Assembly: GCA_947166895.1 (NCBI GenBank)
Contig: CAMVFY010000003.1
Location: forward strand, 1 to 50,245
Source of the DNA: an uncultured Candidatus Saccharibacteria bacterium
GTDB lineage: Bacteria > Patescibacteriota > Saccharimonadia > Saccharimonadales > Saccharimonadaceae
Reading direction: 5' to 3'
Length of the DNA: 50,245 nucleotides
The notes under the pieces were generated by a model. That model saw nothing but the letters and a program-made list of their open reading frames with translations, was not told where the DNA came from and searched no databases. The first letter of the stretch is position 1. Each line of letters begins with the position of its first letter. The position numbers and the translations under genes were made by a program. Of the stretch, positions 19,278 to 27,671 are shown piece after piece.

Positions 19278-20501
19278 ATGAAAATACTTATGTTAGGTTG
19301 GGAATTGCCGCCCCATAATAGTGGAGGGCTCGGCATTGCTTGTCTAAATATGGCTAGAGCCTTAACAAAAGAAGGCGTTGACATTGATTTCGTTGTTCCC
19401 TACACTGCCGCCCACACGAAGACGAGCTTTATGAAAATACTACCCGCCACATCTCTAGATCCAATCTATCGTTATGGCGGCGGAGCCTATGAGTCATTGA
19501 ACGTTTTCGAAAAAAATATTCCATCAGCCGACCATAAAATGCATTTCTCGATTCGCGACGTTCAAAAGGAATATTGCGACTACGTCGAAAAATACCTAAA
19601 AACTAACAGCCCAGATATTGTCCACGCACATGATTGGTTGACTTACGAAGCCGGAATGTTGGCCAAGAAAGAATTTGGTCTACCGCTTATTGCCCACGTT
19701 CATGCTACCGAGTTTGATCGTTCAGGCATGCGTACAGGTAATCCCCTTATTCACGAAATTGAATATGAAGGCTTGATGTTGGCAGATAGAATAATCGCCG
19801 TGTCCGAATCAACTAAAAGGATTATCCATGAAAAATATAAAATTCCGCTGTCGAAAATCGATGTTATCTATAACTCGCTAGACGAAGAATATGAAGCAAG
19901 CAAATATAGCTTTGATAATAACACCTATAAATATATTAATTTCCTCAAAGAAAATGGCTACACAGTCGTGTCGACAGTTGGACGATTTACTATTCAAAAA
20001 GGATTACGTTATTTTTTGGAGTCCGCTGCTCTTGCGGTACAAAAAAATCCAAAATTAATATTCATTCTAGCAGGCGACGGTGAAGAGCGCGACGGACTAA
20101 TCTCTTTGGCGGCAGAACTGGGGATAGCCAAAAATGTCATCTTTACCGGTTTCATTCGAGGACGTAGGCTCCGCGACATTTATTCTTTATCTGACATCTT
20201 CGTGATGAGTTCTATATCAGAGCCATTTGGTTTAACTGCACTTGAAGCCGCCCATCACCAAGATGCCCTGATCCTCACGAAGCAGTCTGGCGTCTCGGAG
20301 ATTATTTGGTCGGCCTTCACTTATGACTTTTGGGATAAGAAAAAATTAGCCGATGAAATTCTAGCCATTGCGAGTCACCCCGCCCTCAAAGCACTATTGC
20401 AAGAAAATGTAAAGAAAGAATATCACAAAATATCTTGGGAACAGGTTGCAAAAAAATGTTTGAAGATTTATAATAAAAACGTTAAACACAAGAGGAATTA
20501 A
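19278..20501 (+). CDS. GT4-family glycosyltransferase (glycogen synthase-like)
   Basis: MKILMLGWELPPHNSGGLGIACLNMARAL...HAHDWLTYEAG...VGRFTIQKGLRYFLE...SSISEPFGLTALEAA. Confidence 0.88.
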   Translation: MKILMLGWELPPHNSGGLGIACLNMARALTKEGVDIDFVVPYTAAHTKTSFMKILPATSLDPIYRYGGGAYESLNVFEKNIPSADHKMHFSIRDVQKEYCDYVEKYLKTNSPDIVHAHDWLTYEAGMLAKKEFGLPLIAHVHATEFDRSGMRTGNPLIHEIEYEGLMLADRIIAVSESTKRIIHEKYKIPLSKIDVIYNSLDEEYEASKYSFDNNTYKYINFLKENGYTVVSTVGRFTIQKGLRYFLESAALAVQKNPKLIFILAGDGEERDGLISLAAELGIAKNVIFTGFIRGRRLRDIYSLSDIFVMSSISEPFGLTALEAAHHQDALILTKQSGVSEIIWSAFTYDFWDKKKLADEILAIASHPALKALLQENVKKEYHKISWEQVAKKCLKIYNKNVKHKRN

Positions 20502-20502
20502 A

Positions 20503-21705
20503 TTGCGTTCAATTTGTTTGTATCTACACATGCATCAGCCTGTTCGCTATCGCGAATATTCCGTTTTTGACGTATCAAACAATTCCAACTACTTTGAATG
20601 TGACTTTAATGACAGACAGTCAAACGAGCGAATCTTTAAAAAAGTTGCCGAAAAAAGCTATCGTCCCACCCTTCATTTATTAGAAAAAAATCTTCAAAAA
20701 CATCCCACCTTCAAGGTCTCACTTTCTATTACTGGAACATGGCTAGAACAAGCAGAAAAATGGGCGCCAGATTTAATTGAACAAATAAAATATCTTGTTA
20801 GTCTTGGTCGAGTTGAAATACTGGGAGAAACATATTATCACTCTCTGGCTTTTTTTTACAACATAGACGAGTTTAGTGAACAAGTCGATTTGCACGCTCG
20901 TAAAATCAAGGAACTGTTTGGCACTCAACCCAAAGTATTTCGTAACACCGAGCTCGCCTACAACGATTCTTTGGCCAAATGGGCCGAGGAAAAAGGTTAT
21001 GAAGGCATTGTGGCCGAGGGTTGGGATAAAATTCTTGGCTGGCGCAGTCCAAATTATGTCTATCGGCCCGCAGGCTGCAAGAATATCAGGTTACTGCTTA
21101 AAAATTATCGTTTGTCCGACGATATTGCCTTTCGTTTTTCTAATCGAGGTTGGGAGGAGTGGCCACTCACGGTGCCTAAATACCAAAATTGGATTAACAT
21201 GGATTGTTTACGTGGCAATTTAGTTAATTTGTTCATGGATTTTGAAACTTTCGGTGAGCACCAGTGGGCCGACACCGGTATTTTTAACTTTTTTGACGAA
21301 TTTATTAATTCCTGGCTCTCTGCAAATGAAAACCAGTTTGTTACTGTATCGGAAGCTTGCAAACTCATGGCCCCAGCCGACGAAATTTCGATGCCAGAGA
21401 CCGTCACATGGGCCGATACCGAACGCGATCTATCAGCTTGGCTATCAAATTCTATGCAAAATGCCGCGATGCAGGAATTATACGCAATGAGAGACGAGAT
21501 TTTAAATACTGATGACGAAGGATTAATCTCGGACTGGCGACACCTCACTACTTCCGACCATCCTTACTCAATGTGTACAAAATATTGGAACGACGGTGAT
21601 GTCCATGCCTACTTTTCCGCCTACGCTTCACCTTACGAGAGCTTTATGTATTTTATGAATGTATTGCGCGATTTAAGTTACCGGGTTTCAGAACACAAAA
21701 AATAA
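20503..21705 (+). CDS. GH57-family glycosidase (alpha-amylase-like), TTG start
   Basis: ICLYLHMHQPVRYREYSVFD, FRNTELAYND, MDFETFGEHQWADTGIFNFF. Confidence 0.9.
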   Translation: MRSICLYLHMHQPVRYREYSVFDVSNNSNYFECDFNDRQSNERIFKKVAEKSYRPTLHLLEKNLQKHPTFKVSLSITGTWLEQAEKWAPDLIEQIKYLVSLGRVEILGETYYHSLAFFYNIDEFSEQVDLHARKIKELFGTQPKVFRNTELAYNDSLAKWAEEKGYEGIVAEGWDKILGWRSPNYVYRPAGCKNIRLLLKNYRLSDDIAFRFSNRGWEEWPLTVPKYQNWINMDCLRGNLVNLFMDFETFGEHQWADTGIFNFFDEFINSWLSANENQFVTVSEACKLMAPADEISMPETVTWADTERDLSAWLSNSMQNAAMQELYAMRDEILNTDDEGLISDWRHLTTSDHPYSMCTKYWNDGDVHAYFSAYASPYESFMYFMNVLRDLSYRVSEHKK

Positions 21706-21727
21706 CCCCCTTTGCGGGGGATATTTT
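21697..21727. terminator. Bidirectional intrinsic terminator between GH57 and rpmG
   Basis: aaaaaataaCCCCCtttgcGGGGGatatttta. Confidence 0.8.
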
Positions 21728-21935
21728 AACGCTTCTTTTCTTTTACCTCGTTACGACCGAGATTTTTCTTGGTTTCAACGAATAGGACATGTTTTCGAAG
21801 CACCGGATCATATTTTTTAAGGCTTAGCTTATCCGGAGTGTTCATGGTATTTTTCTTAGTATAATAAGCACGCACACCCGATTCTTCCGAAACGAGTCCA
21901 ACCAACTTACGCTTAGTATTATTCTTCTTTGCCAT
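21726..21935 (-). CDS. rpmG: 50S ribosomal protein L33 (cysteine-free form)
   Basis: [49 protein letters not shown]. Confidence 0.92.
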   Translation of the reverse strand: MAKKNNTKRKLVGLVSEESGVRAYYTKKNTMNTPDKLSLKKYDPVLRKHVLFVETKKNLGRNEVKEKKR

Positions 21936-22009
21936 ACTCTTACCATTATATCACACTCGAGTAAAAATGGCAAGGCCTAGGCCCTGCCATTTTAGGGGAT
22001 AATGATTGT

Positions 22010-22189
22010 TCAGGGCAGTTTGCCACTGCCGCCGCAATAAATGCACTTACGACGATAAACGTCATAGCCAGTTCCATCGCAATGATGGCATTTCTTTGCC
22101 TTGTAGCCGAGTCCACACTCGGCAACATGCCGATCGTACTCCCTCTCGGTCAGCATCACTTTGCCACATTTCGGACACGTCCAAGTCAA
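22010..22189 (-). CDS. Small zinc-ribbon/DnaJ-type CxxCxGxG protein, 59 aa, TTG start
   Basis: Manual translation: MTWTCPKCGKVMLTEREYDRHVAECGLGYKAKKCHHCDGTGYDVYRRKCIYCGGSGKLP*; preceded by AGAAAGGTGGTGAG. Not in the ORF track. Confidence 0.8.
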   Translation of the reverse strand: MTWTCPKCGKVMLTEREYDRHVAECGLGYKAKKCHHCDGTGYDVYRRKCIYCGGSGKLP

Positions 22190-22230
22190 TCATCTCACCA
22201 CCTTTCTAATGTGCTGACAAGGATTATAAT

Positions 22231-25200
22231 CTATTTTGGGTATTTTGCAAGCAAAAGCGCTACAAAATTTTTAATTTCTTTGATGCCAAATTTCTTATTG
22301 GCTGTCATAAATATGTCTGGTTCACCCATGAAATCAAGCGAGACTACTGACTGGTAGACCGCTCGCATCAAAGCAATTAGTTCCTTTTCACTTTCGGGAT
22401 CAAATTCATACACTTTGTCATACACCTCTTTGTCATTGTCGGGCGTCACGAAGAGAATATGGGCTTTTGTTACTCGGTATGAGCGATATTTGACCGAATT
22501 ATTAAGTAGTAATTTATAAAAACAGAGCTGCAGCATGTATTTATAAAGCGTTACGTGTGATTGCCATTTTTCCTTGTGATATGCGCCAGTCTTAAAGTCA
22601 TAAATTTCAATGGTTTTATTGGCCTCGTTCACGCTAATATGGTCGATCTTCCCAGTTATCGGAACACCTGAAACTAGTATTTTGTCTTGGGAAAAATTCA
22701 CCTCAGCTTTTCCATTTCTCAAAATTTCACCAAAAGCATCGAGCGCAACCGTGAGATTTTCTGGACCTCTTTCGCGGATTTTTTGTAAAATTTCAACCGG
22801 TAAGTCTTTTTTATCTAACTCAGACAAGAAAAATTCCAAAGCCTTATCATTCGACAAACGACGATTGGTCACTGACTCAAATGTTTTATGAATTAAATCA
22901 CCATACGCCAGCGCTTCGTCTTCCGGATCAGGTGGCGCTTGCAAAATATAATTTTTGAAAAACTCTCTCGGCCCTGCATAAACAATATCGATAAAAGAAG
23001 TTAAGCTCGATGCGGACATCCGCCATTTTAAGGCGCGCTCTTTATAGATTGCCTTCATGTCTGGTGTAGCAAGAGTATAAGGTAAAAACCAGTTTTTTAG
23101 ATTGTTTTCGGAATAATCATAGGCGCCTTCTTTGTAATGGGTTTGTACGATTTTCTCTGGCAAAAACGGTGAAATTACCTTTTCTCCATCTTGATACTCG
23201 TCCAAATATTCCAGCCTGGCGGGCGATTTTTCGTTAAAATCATGTAGTGAGTTTGTAATGTAGATTGTGTCTTTAGCCCTAGTGAGTGCAACATATAAAA
23301 TGCGCAATTTTTCACCGTCAGAAGTACCAGTATGACGAATTTGCATTAAATTCTTGGGGAGAGCCAAGAGGTTGTTGTTTCCCTTTCCTTTACCCCAAGC
23401 CATGTGGTCGGCCGAAATAATAAAAACGTACGAAAATTCTAACCCCTTAGCTTTATGTGCGGACAAAATTTGCACTGCCTCGTCAGACTCTCGATATGGG
23501 CTTACTAAATTTAGCGGCATCTCTGCTGACTCATAGTCGTCTACCAGACTAATTAAATCGCTTAGTCGTAGTTTCTTATCGCCAAAATGTTTGTTGAGCT
23601 TCCCTCGAAGCGACGACAAAGACTCATATAGATGAAAAGTTTGATAATTTTCAGATTCGGTATAGTATTTCAAGAATGGCGATTTGTAACCATTGATGGG
23701 TGTTGCCCCAATTAAATAATCTAAGAAAACTTCTAGTGGTTCATCAAATGCTTTTGTGATTAAAAAGGAGAAAAATTCCATCACCCTTAAGATTTCTGTA
23801 TTTTTCGACCTCAAAAGCACATCAAAAACCGATTTTCGTTCGCTCCGTGCCGTGCCGACGGCCTTTACGATTTCGATCGCCGGCAGATTAAAAAACGGAT
23901 AAGAGAGTATCTCCAATACTGATACACTCGGTTTCTTTTCATAGGCAATTTCGTAAACAAATCTCGCCATTGTTAGAATTTCATGAATTTTTTCATCTTC
24001 AAGGAGATTGTCTTTCTTTTCATAGGCAATTTTAATTTCAGGATGCGCCTTCAAAAATGGTAAAAGTGGCATGAAGTATTTAGTTTTATATGATATTATT
24101 GCTATTTCGTCCTGCTTCACACCCGAGCGAATCAGTTTTGCTATTTCGTTTGCTACAAAATCATATTCCATTTCTGAGGACAAGAATTCGTGTCGAAAAA
24201 TCTGAGAGTGTTTTGGGTCTGGTCTATGCGAAATCAGTTCTTTATCGGCGAACCTGTCACCCGCCTGATTAATAATTTTTCTCGATAAATCCAAAATTTC
24301 CTGCGTACTTCGGTAATTTTCAACAAGTGGGATTACATTGGCCTGATAGTGTCGTTGAAAATCAACTAAGTTTGTCGACAGGGCCCCCTGAAACTCATAA
24401 ATTGCTTGGTCATCATCACCAACCGCCATGATTAATGGGCGTTCATAGTCTGTTAGTTCCTTTATGATCGCAAACTGAGAGGGATTAGTATCCTGAAATT
24501 CATCAAGCATAATAAACTGATAACGTTCAGATAAAGTAGCCTTAAAACCACTGTCTTCGCGAAGTACCCTTGCTGCCTCTTCAATCATGTCGTCAAAATC
24601 ATACAGCCCATTTTCTTGCAAGTAGGTGTCGTATTTATCCATCACGGCAGCCACACTAAGTAATTTTTTGTTAGCTACCCGATCCTTCAACCGATAATCT
24701 CCCCGTACATCTTTTTCAAAATATCTGTCTTTCCAATCAGACAATGGTTTAATTTTTTCGGCACTCTCTGCGGCAATTATAGCTTCTTTTAGATCACGTG
24801 CCAATCCGCCAATTGAGCGCTCAATATTTTTTACTATCGTCCCGGCATCTGCGTATTGCTGCAACATGCCCCAAATTGGATAGTATGCTTTTTCGTAAGA
24901 CTCTTTGAATGCTCGTGGCACTACATTCTTAAGGAATGGCGAGATGGTTTCTGACAAAACATTTGAGTCGTCTAGATTTTGCTTGGCGATAAGCTTAAGG
25001 TCATTTGCATTTAGGCCTGCTGATTTTGCGGCCGAGATTACGCTCACGATATCTTTGACGCTATCACCCCTTAAAATATCATTTCCCGATAGTTTGTTTT
25101 GAATTTCCTTCACAATTTTAAATTGCGTAACTTCGTCCACTGCTGCATCAAGTTTACGTTCGTAGTCCTCCGAGTAGTTCCGGTACTGAGCCAATATTTC

Positions 25201-25464
25201 CGACCCGAAAGCATGGTAGGTTCCAATATTCACCTTTAAGCCATCGCTTCCTATGACGGTTTTAAGTCGTTCGCGCATATTTGACGCTCCGGACTCAGTA
25301 AAGGTTAAGCATAGAATATTTTCCGGGTTGGTATCGGTATTTTTTAGAATATAGGCGACCTTTTCGGAAAGCAATTGGGTTTTACCGGTCCCTGGCCCCG
25401 CCAAAACCAAAAGTGGTCCATCCAAATATTGGACGGCTTCTTTTTGTTTCTGATTTAGCCCCAT
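22231..25464 (-). CDS. UvrD/PcrA-type superfamily 1 ATP-dependent helicase with C-terminal PD-(D/E)XK nuclease-like domain
   Basis: LVLAGPGTGKTQLL, DEFQDTNPSQ, AVGDDDQAIYEFQGA, ILSAHKAKGLEFSYVF, ALTRAKD, EIYDFKTG. Confidence 0.93.
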   Translation of the reverse strand: MGLNQKQKEAVQYLDGPLLVLAGPGTGKTQLLSEKVAYILKNTDTNPENILCLTFTESGASNMRERLKTVIGSDGLKVNIGTYHAFGSEILAQYRNYSEDYERKLDAAVDEVTQFKIVKEIQNKLSGNDILRGDSVKDIVSVISAAKSAGLNANDLKLIAKQNLDDSNVLSETISPFLKNVVPRAFKESYEKAYYPIWGMLQQYADAGTIVKNIERSIGGLARDLKEAIIAAESAEKIKPLSDWKDRYFEKDVRGDYRLKDRVANKKLLSVAAVMDKYDTYLQENGLYDFDDMIEEAARVLREDSGFKATLSERYQFIMLDEFQDTNPSQFAIIKELTDYERPLIMAVGDDDQAIYEFQGALSTNLVDFQRHYQANVIPLVENYRSTQEILDLSRKIINQAGDRFADKELISHRPDPKHSQIFRHEFLSSEMEYDFVANEIAKLIRSGVKQDEIAIISYKTKYFMPLLPFLKAHPEIKIAYEKKDNLLEDEKIHEILTMARFVYEIAYEKKPSVSVLEILSYPFFNLPAIEIVKAVGTARSERKSVFDVLLRSKNTEILRVMEFFSFLITKAFDEPLEVFLDYLIGATPINGYKSPFLKYYTESENYQTFHLYESLSSLRGKLNKHFGDKKLRLSDLISLVDDYESAEMPLNLVSPYRESDEAVQILSAHKAKGLEFSYVFIISADHMAWGKGKGNNNLLALPKNLMQIRHTGTSDGEKLRILYVALTRAKDTIYITNSLHDFNEKSPARLEYLDEYQDGEKVISPFLPEKIVQTHYKEGAYDYSENNLKNWFLPYTLATPDMKAIYKERALKWRMSASSLTSFIDIVYAGPREFFKNYILQAPPDPEDEALAYGDLIHKTFESVTNRRLSNDKALEFFLSELDKKDLPVEILQKIRERGPENLTVALDAFGEILRNGKAEVNFSQDKILVSGVPITGKIDHISVNEANKTIEIYDFKTGAYHKEKWQSHVTLYKYMLQLCFYKLLLNNSVKYRSYRVTKAHILFVTPDNDKEVYDKVYEFDPESEKELIALMRAVYQSVVSLDFMGEPDIFMTANKKFGIKEIKNFVALLLAKYPK

Positions 25465-26234
25465 GTAGCCTCCAGCCGAATCAACTCGCGCAAAAACTTG
25501 GCATCCTCAGGCACCTTAATCTCTCCGCGGCAAATTTTTTTCAACGTCGAAATACCTTCAACGGTTTTAGTCGTCTGATAATGTGGATTATTTCTTAATT
25601 TTTGTCCAAGATCGTAATTTCTTGAAGGAAGGCCACAGGTGATTTCGAGGTCTCCTTTGCCGCAAGCAAGATCTACGGTCTCTGGCTTTGCGCCATTTTC
25701 GGATAATATGCTCTTCATCTCATTTGTAGCGGCGGCCAAAAAAAGATTATGCTCAGCTGTCCCGGACTTCAAGTTCCTAAAACCAGCTAAAATTGCATAA
25801 ACATTTTTTAGTGAGCCACACATCAAGACGCCCCGCTTATCTTGGGTTTTATCGAAACTAAGATAACTAGTGGTAAACAAATCAATCACCCAGTTATCGG
25901 TGGCCGTTAATTTTGCGGGCCTACCAGCTTTTATGTCGTCTGCATAACCTGGCCCAGAGATAATTGCATAGTTTAGAAAGGGGGCAAAATATTCGTCTCG
26001 TAGTAATCCCTTTGTCGCTACGACAAGCGGTATATCTTTTGGCAAGTACGGCAAAAGATAAGGCGCTGCTTCAGATGGAACGGCGAGAATCGTAATTTTT
26101 GCACCATGAATCACGTCGCGAAGGCGTTTATGTTCTAATACCGAATCATAATAATCTAGATCAAAACCCTTACTCGCCAAAACTCCACCAAGCGCCGTCC
26201 CAAAAGCACCTGCCCCCATTATCGCGATTTTCAT
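25455..26234 (-). CDS. gpsA: Glycerol-3-phosphate dehydrogenase-like (short form)
   Basis: MGAGAFGTALGGVLASKG; CGSLKNVYAI; GKGDLEITCGLPSRNYDLGQKL. Confidence 0.8.
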   Translation of the reverse strand: MKIAIMGAGAFGTALGGVLASKGFDLDYYDSVLEHKRLRDVIHGAKITILAVPSEAAPYLLPYLPKDIPLVVATKGLLRDEYFAPFLNYAIISGPGYADDIKAGRPAKLTATDNWVIDLFTTSYLSFDKTQDKRGVLMCGSLKNVYAILAGFRNLKSGTAEHNLFLAAATNEMKSILSENGAKPETVDLACGKGDLEITCGLPSRNYDLGQKLRNNPHYQTTKTVEGISTLKKICRGEIKVPEDAKFLRELIRLEATWG

Positions 26235-27082
26235 ATTTTACTTTTTTTCTTTTTATGTTTTTTGACGATTGCCACAATTGCTGCAACGATCGATGCCATG
26301 GTCAAAAAAACCAAAAGCATAAACCATATCGGACAAATTATCACGTTTTTCTCAACAACCGAAACGTCACCGTTGTAATATATCTTTTGGCTGACCTTGA
26401 CGATGCCTATCGATGGTAGATTACTAATAGTCCGCGTAACGTTTTTAGTTGTTTCTGGCATAATGACTTCATTATATCTACCACTGTCATCTTCTGTTGG
26501 TAAAATAACTCTGCCAGAAAAAATATCCGAAACCTCAATAATGAAAGAAGCATCATTATGAACGTTTCCATTGTTTGTAATAACTGCGCCAACGGCTATA
26601 GGAGTTACTGCCGAAAAACCTGGGACATTATTCTCTATGATTTCACCATCCCGCACAGTTTGTCCGGCAACATTCGAATAAATGACGCTCGCCATCTCAA
26701 ATACATTGCGGATTGTCATATTACTGCCAGGCTGCTCGTCATAATTGGCTGATATGGCAATCGTCGCATACTGACCACCCGCTGGAGCATCGTCCGGAAC
26801 AGTAATAGTAAATTCAATTTCCTTTGAACTATTTGGCGATACTTTACCGGTCGGCTCAGCAATTTTGATCCAGTCCGTAATCATCGAACGATTATATTTC
26901 GTAGTAAGATCGGCCGTATAATCACTATCCACAACTCCATAAGGAGTGACCGAAGCCTTATAGGTAAAGTCTTCAGTTGCACCAGCTGGATTCACGACCA
27001 CAACTTTTCCATTATAAACCTTACCCGGTTCCAAATCAAACCGTTGACTCATCGGCAGAACCGTAAAAGCGCCGTTTTCCAT
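26231..27082 (-). CDS. DUF916-like ectodomain protein with C-terminal TM and Lys-rich tail
   Basis: SQRFDLEPGKVYNGKVVVVNPAGATEDFTYKASVTPYG...; CPIWFMLLVFLTMASIVAAIVAIVKKHKKKKSKI; GGAGG SD before ATG. Confidence 0.55.
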   Translation of the reverse strand: MENGAFTVLPMSQRFDLEPGKVYNGKVVVVNPAGATEDFTYKASVTPYGVVDSDYTADLTTKYNRSMITDWIKIAEPTGKVSPNSSKEIEFTITVPDDAPAGGQYATIAISANYDEQPGSNMTIRNVFEMASVIYSNVAGQTVRDGEIIENNVPGFSAVTPIAVGAVITNNGNVHNDASFIIEVSDIFSGRVILPTEDDSGRYNEVIMPETTKNVTRTISNLPSIGIVKVSQKIYYNGDVSVVEKNVIICPIWFMLLVFLTMASIVAAIVAIVKKHKKKKSKI

Positions 27083-27119
27083 TATGCCTCCACATTATTT
27101 ACTAAAATTATAGCACGTA

Positions 27120-27671
27120 TTATTCGATTGTTAAGATTTTTCCAGTCCCATATTCGAGTCGTAATAGTCGTTGGTTTTTGGACCCTCTAAAACGCAAACT
27201 TAAGTCTCGTTGACTCAAAATAAACGGTCCATCAATCAGCGCATCGAGTGATTTTAGGAAATCTAGGGCATTCCCACCATGCTCGGTGATGATTTCATGA
27301 GTAAAACCAGAGAAGCTCCAAACATTCCACCCCAACTCTTTTCGCACAAAATCTGCAATCTCTTTACAAGCTTTCGGCTGCACAAAAGGTTCTCCGCCGC
27401 AAAAAGTAAGTCCCGCTTGTCCTCTGAAACTGGCCAGCTCTTTTTTTATGTCATCAATTTTTCGCAAACTCCCACCATCATAGTCCCAAGTCTCGGGATT
27501 TTGACAGCCTAGGCAATGGTTGGGGCAACCCTGTGTCCAAAGCACCGCTCTTAATCCGTCGCCATTCACAATGTTGTCATGCTCGAGCGGTGCCGAAACC
27601 TTAATATATCCATCCGGAACCTCTAATTCCTTCGCAATCTTATCAAGAGAAATTTTGTGCCAATCTACCAT
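27120..27671 (-). CDS. nrdG: Anaerobic ribonucleoside-triphosphate reductase activating protein
   Basis: LWTQGCPNHCLGCQNPETWD radical SAM CxxxCxxC variant; LTFCGGEPFVQ. Confidence 0.93.
   Translation of the reverse strand: MVDWHKISLDKIAKELEVPDGYIKVSAPLEHDNIVNGDGLRAVLWTQGCPNHCLGCQNPETWDYDGGSLRKIDDIKKELASFRGQAGLTFCGGEPFVQPKACKEIADFVRKELGWNVWSFSGFTHEIITEHGGNALDFLKSLDALIDGPFILSQRDLSLRFRGSKNQRLLRLEYGTGKILTIE

Noticed and set aside
21946-22357. ORFs 21946..22128 (-), 22006..22209 (+), 22082..22357 (+)
   Set aside because: Overlap the 59-aa zinc-protein frame, which has paired CxxC motifs and an SD-like sequence; the others look like shadow frames.
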